Assembly: GCA_021296025.1 (NCBI GenBank)
Contig: JAGWBF010000050.1
Location: 1-14,200, forward strand
Length of the DNA: 14,200 bases
Reading direction: 5' to 3'
From: Dehalococcoidia bacterium
GTDB taxonomy: Bacteria > Chloroflexota > Dehalococcoidia > Lucifugimonadales > JAGWBF01
The notes under the pieces were generated by a model that was given only the letters and a program-made list of their open reading frames with translations, was not told where the DNA came from and searched no databases. Made by a program: the position numbers and the translations under genes. Positions 1 to 5,432 of this stretch are shown here, one piece after another (within the stretch, counting starts at the first letter, position 1; each line of letters begins with the position of its first letter).

Positions 1-885
1 TATCAGGCGCAGGATGTGGGGTGTCACCAAGCCAACAAAGGCGATGATGCCGCTTATAGCCACGGCAGCCCCGGTTGCCAGGGCGGCCGCCACCAGCAGG
101 GCCGGGCGGGTGAAGCCCACTCGCACTCCCATGGAGCGGGCCTCGTCGTCGCCCAGCATCAGGAGGTTCAGATCCCGGGACATGAGGAACATAGCCGCCA
201 TGCCTCCCAGGATCAAAGGCGCGCTGACCTGGACATGCTCCCAGGAACGGGAGTCCAGCCCGCCAGCAAGCCAGAAGATTATCTCCCGTAGGGAGTCGAT
301 GTTGGGCAGCAGATATATTAAGGCGGAGACAATGGCGCTGAGGAATGCGTTGACGGCAACCCCCGCCAGGAGAAGGGTTGCCATGGAAAAGCGCCCCGCA
401 GCAATAGCTATTCCATAAACCAGGAAGGAGGCCCCAATCGCCCCAATGAAGGCGAAGGCAGGCAGAGCAAGAAAATACAGGCCTGCCATGCCGGTGACAA
501 TGGCAACGACTGCTCCCAGTGCGCCACCGGCTGAGATGCCGATGATTCCGGGGTCGGCCATGGGATTGCGGAAAAGGCCTTGCATGGTAGCCCCCGCAAC
601 CCCCAGCGCCGCACCGACTAAAGCCCCCGCCACGATGCGGGGGAGCCTGATCTGCTCGATTACCAACCCCTCGGTGCGCCCGAAGTCGCCGATCTCGAGC
701 CCCACCATGGAGAGGATGATGGCAGCGACCCGGGAAACGGGGATTTCCACTGGGCCCATGCTGAGAGAGACCAGCACCGCGACAACCGCCAGTATTCCAA
801 GGGTGACTGAACCGACTGCCAGCCGGGTGGTTACCCCGGACTGCCGGTAGCTGCGCAGGGCCGAAATCCCCACAACCTTCAACAA
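1..885 (-). CDS. btuC: BtuC/FecCD-family ABC transporter permease, probably cobalamin (3' end off window)
   Basis: Membrane permease of a type II ABC importer that moves vitamin B12 or a related corrinoid across the cytoplasmic membrane, working with a BtuF-type binding protein and a BtuD-type ATPase that lie outside the window. I translated 295 codons of the minus strand. They give a chain of hydrophobic helices with FecCD hallmarks: QIRLPRIVAGALVGAALG near residue 80, the MQGLFRNPMADPGIIGIS segment around 100-118, and GIIAFVGLVTPHILRL at the window edge. About 50-60 C-terminal residues are missing compared with the usual length near 350. The start is inferred as TTG at 885 (or TTG at 882), because GGAGG at 891-895 lies 5 or 8 nt upstream and no ATG fits. 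The substrate call rests on the cobalamin riboswitch directly upstream; the FecCD family also carries siderophores and heme, so the protein alone would not settle it. Confidence 0.9.
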   Translation of the reverse strand, partial: MLKVVGISALRSYRQSGVTTRLAVGSVTLGILAVVAVLVSLSMGPVEIPVSRVAAIILSMVGLEIGDFGRTEGLVIEQIRLPRIVAGALVGAALGVAGATMQGLFRNPMADPGIIGISAGGALGAVVAIVTGMAGLYFLALPAFAFIGAIGASFLVYGIAIAAGRFSMATLLLAGVAVNAFLSAIVSALIYLLPNIDSLREIIFWLAGGLDSRSWEHVQVSAPLILGGMAAMFLMSRDLNLLMLGDDEARSMGVRVGFTRPALLVAAALATGAAVAISGIIAFVGLVTPHILRLI

Positions 886-888
886 AAA

Positions 889-916
889 GACCTCCGGCGG
901 CTCCCCGCTGGAGGTC
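889..916 (-). terminator. Riboswitch expression-platform hairpin that buries the btuC ribosome-binding site
   Basis: On the minus strand GACCTCC (910-916) pairs perfectly with GGAGGTC (889-895). After one A.C mismatch, GCGG (905-908) pairs with CCGC (897-900), closing a GGAG tetraloop. The 3' arm is the Shine-Dalgarno sequence of btuC. It is followed at once by five T residues that run into the TTG start. The same hairpin could therefore act as an intrinsic terminator, as an SD sequestrator, or both. It lies between the cobalamin aptamer and btuC, as expected for an OFF switch when B12 is plentiful. The mechanism is inferred; the pairing is directly visible. Confidence 0.75.
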
Positions 917-988
917 GTTCTATCCCACTGCCCGGAATCTTCGCCCGGGAAGCGAGGGACCCTCTCTGCTGCGGAGAGCGGTCACCCT

Positions 989-1149
989 CCGTTCAGGCAG
1001 GTCTCCTGGCTCACGGGTCGGTTCCTTCGCCGGGCCCTTCCCATCGGCTTCCCGACAGTGGACTTCGGCTCCTTGTCCCGCTTACAGTGGCGCTACCGCG
1101 GCGGACTGTCACCGCCTTCCCTATTCTCCCTCGGTGGGCACCTGAACGG
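989..1149 (-). promoter_or_regulatory. Cobalamin (adenosylcobalamin-type) riboswitch aptamer
   Basis: Read on the minus strand, the element starts with a 9-bp P1 stem: CCGTTCAGG (1141-1149) pairs with CCTGAACGG (989-997). Inside it are the known B12-element blocks: AGGTGCCCACCGAGG near 1131-1143, GGGAA and GGCGGTGACAGTCCGCCGC (P3-P4 region), the conserved GCGCCACTGTAAGCGGG block near 1077-1093, GGGAAG segments, and the B12 box AGCCAGGAGACCTGCC near 996-1012. Order and spacing match the cobalamin riboswitch class. It sits between a strong promoter and the btuC hairpin, so it should repress btuC when the corrinoid is bound. Confidence 0.95.
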
Positions 1150-1176
1150 ACAGTGGCTTATGTCGTTTCAGGCGGG

Positions 1177-1205
1177 ATTGTAGGCGGCTCACCACAGGCT
1201 GTCAA
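1177..1205 (-). promoter_or_regulatory. Sigma-70-type promoter for the riboswitch-btuC transcript
   Basis: On the minus strand TTGACA (1200-1205) is followed after exactly 17 nt by TACAAT (1177-1182). This is a perfect -35 and a 5/6 -10. Transcription would start near 1170, about 20 nt before the aptamer P1 stem, which is the right geometry for the riboswitch. Confidence 0.85.
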
Positions 1206-1365
1206 GAGCGTGAAGAGACAGGGCAGCAGGCGATCCTCGATGACAAAGTCCCCCCATCCACCTATCTCCAAACGGAGGAAGAATCAATGGACACCGCCTA
1301 GAATATATGCTAGACAGGGTCTCAGAATTGTCCGCGTACCGGAACGCGTTGCTAGGAGCTAACCC

Positions 1366-2604
1366 ATGGAGCTGATCATTGGGCTGGCAGTGGGACTTGC
1401 GGTTGGGGGAGTCGCCTGCTGGTTTGTACAGGGATACCGCTCCAAGGCCCGAATGGCCAGGCTGGAAGGGCGGTTGGAGCAAGCAGCCACCACCAACGAC
1501 ATAATGGAGACCGCCAAGAGACAGATGAACGAGACCTTCCAGGTTGCCGCCGGTCAAGCTCTGAGGAACAACAATGAGCTGTTCATGAATGTCGCCAAGG
1601 AGAGCCTGGGCAGGACTCTCGAGACCGCAAGGGGAGAATTCGGCCGTCGCCATGAGCAGTTTCAGTCTTTGGTCAAGCCTCTGAGCGAAAGATACGAGAA
1701 GCTGGCGCCGCAGATCGAGTCCCTTATGCAGCAGAACCAGACCCTCACCGCCGAGACGGGCAGGCTGTCCAACGCCTTGACCAACAATCGGCAGATCGGC
1801 AGTTGGGGCGAGGTCCAGCTCCGCCGGGTGGTTGAGCTGGCCGGAATGACCGAGCATTGCGACTTCGTGGAGCAGTCGACTGTCAGCCCTTCCGGCGACC
1901 GCCCCGATCTGATGGTCAAGCTGCCTGAAAGGCGGACAGTAGTCGTCGATGCCAAGGCGTCCACAGCGGCCTACATGGAGGCCCAGCAGACCGACGATGA
2001 AGCTGCCGGGGCCGATGCATTAAACCGGCATGCCGGTGCCCTGCGGACCCAGGTAGATGCCCTGGCTGGCAAGAACTACGGCGCCAAAGTAGATGGCGCC
2101 CTGGACTTCGTGGTCATGTTCGTCCCGGGAGACCAGTTCCTGGCGGCAGCTCTGAGAGCCAACCCCAACCTTGTGGAGTACGCCATGGGCAAGCGGGTGG
2201 CCATCGCCACCCCGGCATCGTTGATATCCCTGCTGTGGGCGGTGGCCAACGGCTGGCAGAGATACCGAATTGCGGAGAATGCAGAGGCAATCCGGGAGGC
2301 TGGCGAGGAGCTGCACCGGAGGATGCAAAGCTTCATCGAACGCTACCAGAGGGTCGGCAAGGAGCTGGAGTCGGCTGTAAAGGCGTACAACCTGTCCATC
2401 GGCTCCTTCGATTCCCGGGTGGTCCCCCAGGGACGAAGGTTCACCCAGTTGGTCATCAACGACGAGGACAGCTTCAATCCACCCGACACCATAGATCAGG
2501 CCGTGTCCGAATCGCGGTACACAGGGACCCTCCCCAGCCCCGAGGACCAGTGCGACCAGCCAGAGGCTAGGGACCCTCATTTGCCCACTTCGGAAGCCCA
2601 ATAG
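1366..2604 (+). CDS. rmuC: RmuC family protein (DNA recombination-limiting, nuclease-fold)
   Basis: Encodes 412 residues. An N-terminal membrane anchor (residues 3-21, LIIGLAVGLAVGGVACWF) is followed by a long Gln/Glu-rich coiled coil (about 25-140). Then comes the RmuC core: IGSWGEVQLRRVVELAGM at 144-161 and RPDLMVKLPERRTVVVDAKA at 179-198. The PD...D.K pattern resembles the catalytic core of PD-(D/E)XK nuclease folds. In E. coli RmuC limits inversion at short inverted repeats; its biochemistry is poorly defined. The ATG at 1366 is preceded by AGGAGC with suitable spacing. The last 40 residues are polar and probably disordered. I see no convincing promoter in 1206-1365; that stretch otherwise carries nothing I can name. 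Confidence 0.93.
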   Translation: MELIIGLAVGLAVGGVACWFVQGYRSKARMARLEGRLEQAATTNDIMETAKRQMNETFQVAAGQALRNNNELFMNVAKESLGRTLETARGEFGRRHEQFQSLVKPLSERYEKLAPQIESLMQQNQTLTAETGRLSNALTNNRQIGSWGEVQLRRVVELAGMTEHCDFVEQSTVSPSGDRPDLMVKLPERRTVVVDAKASTAAYMEAQQTDDEAAGADALNRHAGALRTQVDALAGKNYGAKVDGALDFVVMFVPGDQFLAAALRANPNLVEYAMGKRVAIATPASLISLLWAVANGWQRYRIAENAEAIREAGEELHRRMQSFIERYQRVGKELESAVKAYNLSIGSFDSRVVPQGRRFTQLVINDEDSFNPPDTIDQAVSESRYTGTLPSPEDQCDQPEARDPHLPTSEAQ

Positions 2605-2684
2605 TACACTGGGATAGCCCAGGCCCACGGCTGGACCTACGCTCAGGGGTCGGAAGGCACAAGAAATTCAGAGGAGGAACGGAT

Positions 2685-3074
2685 ATGGCGTTAACCTTGG
2701 CAGAAGCAAACCGGGTAGTGGAGGCAGCCATCGCCAAGGCTGGGGAGATGAACATCAAGATCAGCGTTGCTGTGTGCGACGCTGGAGGCAGGCTGGTGGC
2801 TTTCAACCGCATGGATGGAGCCTTCTTCGCCGGTGGCTTCGGCTCCCAGGGGAAGGCCATCGCTTCGGCAGCCTTTGCCCGGCCCAGCGGGGCCATCGAC
2901 CCGACCCGGGCTATAGTCCAGTGCATAAGGGAGGCCGAAGGCGACCACATGATTCCCAGCCAGGGAGGGATGCCCATCATACGCAACGGCGTAATCGAGG
3001 GAGGCTGCGGAGTAGGGGGCGGCACCTCGGAGCAGGATGAGGAGTGCGCCCAGGCAGGCATAGCAGCCCTTTAG
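2685..3074 (+). CDS. GlcG/HbpS-like small protein (heme-degrading/heme-binding family, former DUF336)
   Basis: A 129-residue protein with the family signature: VAVCDAGGRLVAFNRMDGA (about 28-46), a lysine-containing helix with SQGKAIASAAF, a PSGAID segment, then GGMPIIRNGVIEGGCGVGGG and a QDEECAQAG C-terminal motif. Length and motif order are normal for the family. Members include Streptomyces HbpS (an extracellular heme sensor) and GlcG of the E. coli glycolate operon, whose role is unclear. No signal peptide is visible here, so the protein should be cytoplasmic. The ATG is preceded by GAGGAGGAAC. It lies 80 nt after rmuC and ends before a GC-rich hairpin. I do not claim a specific ligand or reaction. 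Confidence 0.85.
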   Translation: MALTLAEANRVVEAAIAKAGEMNIKISVAVCDAGGRLVAFNRMDGAFFAGGFGSQGKAIASAAFARPSGAIDPTRAIVQCIREAEGDHMIPSQGGMPIIRNGVIEGGCGVGGGTSEQDEECAQAGIAAL

Positions 3075-3111
3075 CTCCCTGCAAGCCTCAGGGGAGAAGG
3101 GACAAGTTTCC

Positions 3112-3136
3112 CCCCTCTCCCTTGAGGGGAGAGGGG
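3112..3136. terminator. GC-rich perfect hairpin after the GlcG-like gene (terminator-like or repeat)
   Basis: CCCCTCTCCC (3112-3121) pairs perfectly with GGGAGAGGGG (3127-3136) around a TTGAG loop, a 10-bp stem. It begins about 40 nt after the glcG-like stop codon. No T-run follows on the plus strand, so rho-independent termination is not assured. A related GGGGAGAAGGG half-repeat lies at about 3091-3101, and a smaller dyad (AAGGG-TGC-CCCTT) follows. The cluster may be an intergenic palindromic repeat rather than a simple terminator. Confidence 0.5.
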
Positions 3137-3176
3137 TCGGCCATAAGGGTGCCCCTTCCAGACCCTTAGGACTGCT

Positions 3177-3205
3177 TTGACTTTCCCATTGACCGTTGCT
3201 ATAGT
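3177..3205 (+). promoter_or_regulatory. Sigma-70-type promoter for the ComD/ComE-like operon
   Basis: TTGACT (3177-3182), exactly 17 nt of spacer, then TATAGT (3200-3205). Both hexamers match 5/6. It points at the comD-like gene, giving a leader of roughly 65 nt. It indicates that the TPP-enzyme pair is transcribed independently of rmuC and the GlcG-like gene. Confidence 0.75.
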
Positions 3206-3278
3206 GTTGCCCGCACCAAGACCCGACTCGATGTTCCGGTTATAAGGTGTGCACCAATTACCAACTCGTGAGGATGCC

Positions 3279-3788
3279 ATGCCTATCTGGGCCGACCGCC
3301 TGGTACAGTCCCTAAAGGAAAGCGATATATCCCTCGTCACCTATGTCCCCGACATCAACATTCACCAAGCCACCCAGCTGGTGAGCGCGGACCCCTACTT
3401 CCACCTGGTCTCGGCCAGCCGGGAAGAGGAGGCCATAGGCATTGCTGCTGGGGGCTATGCGGCCGGCCGCAACTCGGCCGTTTTCATGCAGTCCAGCGGT
3501 TTCGGTAACTGCCTCAACGCTGTCGGCAGCCTGTGCCTCCCCCACCGCATTCCCCTGCCCTTCATCATAAATCTGCGGGGAGGGGTGGGCGAGTTCAACA
3601 TAGCCCAAGTGCCTCTGGGCCGGGGCACCAAGCCGATCCTGGATGTACTGGGAATCCCCCATTTTACCCTTACCAACGAGGATGAGGTCGAACCTGTGGT
3701 AAAGGGAGCCATAAAGCTGTGCTACGCCAGCAGGTCTCCCGTGGGGATCTGCCTCACAGCCCAGCTGCATGGAGGTAAGAATGCGTAG
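3279..3788 (+). CDS. TPP-dependent 2-oxoacid decarboxylase, alpha (Pyr-domain) subunit, ComD-like
   Basis: A 169-residue stand-alone pyrimidine-binding half of a thiamine-diphosphate enzyme. Methanogen ComD (sulfopyruvate decarboxylase alpha, coenzyme M pathway) and the N-terminal half of phosphonopyruvate decarboxylase have this size and pattern. Visible landmarks are TYVPDINIHQ near 21-30, the SREEEAIGIAAGGYAAGR motif at 47-64 (a glutamate in REEEA should be the one that activates the cofactor), MQSSGFGNCLN, and the loop LRGGVGEFNIAQVPLGRG. I chose ATG 3279 over the upstream GTG at 3249 because GAGGA lies 4 nt before it and the family starts here. It overlaps the beta gene by 8 nt, so the two are translationally coupled. 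Substrate (sulfopyruvate, phosphonopyruvate or another 2-oxoacid) cannot be told from sequence. Confidence 0.85.
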   Translation: MPIWADRLVQSLKESDISLVTYVPDINIHQATQLVSADPYFHLVSASREEEAIGIAAGGYAAGRNSAVFMQSSGFGNCLNAVGSLCLPHRIPLPFIINLRGGVGEFNIAQVPLGRGTKPILDVLGIPHFTLTNEDEVEPVVKGAIKLCYASRSPVGICLTAQLHGGKNA

Positions 3789-4335
3789 GCAAGATGCAAC
3801 TAAGCTGCTGCTTAGCTTCCTGAGCGAGCAGCCCATAGTAAGCAACCTGGGGCCCACCACCGATGAGCTTTGGCACCTGGGCGATCGCAACCGAAACTTC
3901 TACACCTACGGGGGAATGGGCTTATGCTCGTCCATCGCCCTGGGCGTCGCCCTCTCCACTGGAGAGAAGGTGGTGTCTCTCGACGGCGATGGCTCTCTGC
4001 TGATGAACCTTGGCACCTTGGGCACCATTGGGCGGGAGCAGCCTGCCAACCTTGTCGTCGTAGTATGGGACAACGAGCGGTGGTCTCAGACGGGGCCTCA
4101 GCCCCGCCACACCGCCACCGGAACCGACCTGGACATCCCCAAGTCAACGACGGTATCCACCGAAGAGGAGTTGGAAACGGTCTTCAAAGAAGCACTGTCA
4201 TCCGACGGGCCGTGGTTCATCGTCGCCAAGATCGAAGATGTGGAGCCCCTACCCGTCAGTCCTATCGAGCCGGAGGTAAACCTTCACAAGTTCAGGCAGA
4301 CCTTTATCGGCCCTCCAATTCGCCTAGGGCAGTAA
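3781..4335 (+). CDS. TPP-dependent 2-oxoacid decarboxylase, beta (PP-domain) subunit, ComE-like
   Basis: A 184-residue partner of the preceding subunit, carrying the diphosphate-binding half. It shows YGGMGLCSSIALGVAL (43-58), the TPP/Mg signature GDGS at 69-72, the LLMNLGTLGTIG stretch, and the Asn end of the motif in VVWDNER (95-100). The start is ATG 3781 with GGAGGT 4 nt upstream, inside the end of the alpha gene. The alternative ATG at 3769 has no comparable ribosome-binding site. Together the pair would form an alpha/beta decarboxylase with the active site at the interface. The 3' end overlaps the convergent peroxiredoxin gene by 32 nt. No neighbouring phosphoenolpyruvate mutase or sulfolactate gene is in the window to fix the substrate. 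Confidence 0.85.
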   Translation: MRRQDATKLLLSFLSEQPIVSNLGPTTDELWHLGDRNRNFYTYGGMGLCSSIALGVALSTGEKVVSLDGDGSLLMNLGTLGTIGREQPANLVVVVWDNERWSQTGPQPRHTATGTDLDIPKSTTVSTEEELETVFKEALSSDGPWFIVAKIEDVEPLPVSPIEPEVNLHKFRQTFIGPPIRLGQ

Positions 4336-4849
4336 GCAGCTGCGGTGCCTTCGCCCGATCATTTACCCTGGAACCCACGTAGCTCCATTGGATGTTCCGC
4401 TCTTTGTCAATGATGAAGGCCGCCGGGGCCGCGAGTCCATCTTGCAGCACGTCGAACACCCCGTAAGCTTTCGCCACGGCGGCTCCGGGATCAGCCAGTA
4501 TCGGGAACTCCGCGCCCACCCGGTCCTTCATCTCGAATGCTCCCTGGACTCCGTCGGTACTGATGGCCAGTACCTCTGCATTGAGGTCCCTGAACTCGGC
4601 GTATTCTTCCTGCAGCTCACCGAGCTGCTGACGGCAGAAGGGTCAAAACACTCCTCGGTAGAAGACCAAGACGACGTTTTCGGACTCTCCCAGGGCTTCC
4701 GATAGAGCAACTTGGCCGCCATCAGCCTCTTGGGCGGTGAAGTCTGGAGCAACCGTGAGACCCGAGGCACCTCCGCCACCACAGGCGGCCAGGACGGGGA
4801 CCACGGCAAGAAGGACCAACAGCAGGATTCGTTCCACCCTACGCGCCAC
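4304..4849 (-). CDS. Selenocysteine-containing peroxiredoxin-family (AhpC/TSA) lipoprotein, UxxC active site
   Basis: Read through one in-frame TGA (4643-4645), this minus-strand frame gives 181 residues of a complete AhpC/TSA-type thiol peroxidase fold. TVAPDFTAQEADGGQVAL (32-49) is the N-terminal Prx strand-loop, VVLVFYRGVF (59-68) the strand before the active site, then Sec69-Pro-Phe-Cys72, CRQQLGELQEEYAEF, AEVLAISTDG, FPILADP and AFIIDKERNIQWSYVG. Relatives have FYRGxWCPYC here, so TGA replaces exactly the peroxidatic cysteine, and both flanks remain in frame and conserved. TGA acts as a normal stop in the dnaJ, Nudix and garR genes of this window. The start is inferred as GTG 4849 with AAGAAGG upstream, giving a lipoprotein signal (basic N-terminus, hydrophobic core, lipobox LAAC with Cys23). 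Likely role: reducing peroxides at the outer face of the membrane. A single nonsense mutation or a sequencing error is the alternative, but the position and the SECIS-like hairpin argue against it. Confidence 0.85.
4606..4645 (-). promoter_or_regulatory. Bacterial SECIS-like stem-loop directly downstream of the in-frame UGA
   Basis: On the minus strand, 14 nt after the UGA, GCAGCTC (4622-4628) pairs perfectly with GAGCTGC (4612-4618) around a GGU apical loop (4619-4621). A lower helix, CUUCU (4636-4640) with GGAAG (4606-4610), closes it through an asymmetric internal loop. Bacterial SECIS elements lie within the coding region just after UGA. They have a short upper stem and often a GGU-type loop recognised by SelB, as in E. 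coli fdhF. Loop position, about 22 nt after the UGA, is within the known range. SelB recognition in this organism is inferred. Confidence 0.7.
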
Positions 4850-4926
4850 TTTTCCTTCTTTCAGAAGCTGTCCTAGCACCCAGCACCCTGCCTTCGCGCA
4901 GGGCTTGACCGTTGAAGATATGTGAA

Positions 4927-4940
4927 GGTACATTGTACCA
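4927..4940 (-). promoter_or_regulatory. Extended -10 promoter overlapped by a 13-bp operator-like palindrome, upstream of the selenoperoxiredoxin
   Basis: On the minus strand TGG-TACAAT (4932-4940) fits an extended -10 element (TGnTATAAT). I see no good -35 at the usual distance. The -10 is wholly inside the perfect inverted repeat GGTACA-T-TGTACC (4927-4939). Such a dyad over a -10 is a common repressor-site geometry. The leader to GTG 4849 would be about 75 nt and includes a small hairpin, CCCTGC/GCAGGG at 4886-4903. Promoter and operator function are inference from position and symmetry. Confidence 0.45.
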
Positions 4941-5054
4941 TGTGCCAAGGGCGGACTGACGGAGACTTAGGTGTGCAGGGCACTCTCTATCCGGTAGGCG
5001 TGAGCGGATCCAGCGTGGGGTGGAAGGGAAATCGCCTCGGAGAGGAAAGGTACT

Positions 5055-5432
5055 TTGCCAGAGCCCGTTGAGGACCACTATCGATCCTTGGGTGTGGCCT
5101 CCCACACCTCAAAGGCAGGAATCCGGAGAGCTTACCTCAAGAAGGCCCAACAGGTTCACCCTGACCTTAATCCCGACGACCCCGACGCGGAACTCAAGAT
5201 GGCGGCGCTGAACCGGGCTTACGAAACCCTCTCCAGTCCCGTCCAGCGTGCAAAGTACGATGCCGAACGGTACCAGGCGGGGCTCAAAGTGTCCAACTCC
5301 GATAGAAGCCGGGGCGAAGCTACGACCTACAAAATGCACTACCGCCGCAATGGAGGCCCCAGCTTGTTCTCGGCCTTTTCCGGCTTGGTGAGGCGGGCGG
5401 TGCGCCTTATCGCTGCCATTTTTCCAGCCTGA
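5055..5432 (+). CDS. Small J-domain (DnaJ-like) co-chaperone
   Basis: A 125-residue protein with an N-terminal J domain: DHYRSLGV (7-14), helix II AGIRRAYLKKAQQ, the diagnostic HPD tripeptide at 35-37 (VHPDLNPDD), and helix III LNRAYETLSSPVQRAKYD. After the J domain comes a Ser/Arg-rich linker and an amphipathic or hydrophobic C-terminus (GLVRRAVRLIAAIFPA) that might touch a membrane. It lacks the Gly/Phe, zinc-finger and C-terminal domains of true DnaJ, so it is a specialised J protein that would stimulate DnaK ATPase for an unknown client. The start is TTG 5055 behind AGAGGAAAGG. Its whole 3' portion is antisense to the extension of the minus-strand dehydrogenase gene. Confidence 0.85.
   Translation: MPEPVEDHYRSLGVASHTSKAGIRRAYLKKAQQVHPDLNPDDPDAELKMAALNRAYETLSSPVQRAKYDAERYQAGLKVSNSDRSRGEATTYKMHYRRNGGPSLFSAFSGLVRRAVRLIAAIFPA

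Noticed and set aside
1087..1362. Plus-strand 91-residue open frame ahead of rmuC
   Set aside because: It covers the cobalamin riboswitch and promoter of the opposite strand, is Arg/Pro rich without any motif, and has no ribosome-binding site.
4643..4645. TGA as evidence of a pseudogene or an altered genetic code
   Set aside because: No other stop or frameshift occurs in the gene, flanking motifs are intact, the TGA replaces the catalytic cysteine exactly, and TGA ends other genes here normally (dnaJ, Nudix, garR). A point mutation or read error remains possible but is less likely.
4643..4948. ATG at 4948 as start of the peroxiredoxin-like protein
   Set aside because: This start would place the likely -10 and palindrome inside the coding region and put 33 extra residues before the lipoprotein signal. 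GTG 4849 gives a proper signal peptide and a purine-rich ribosome-binding site.
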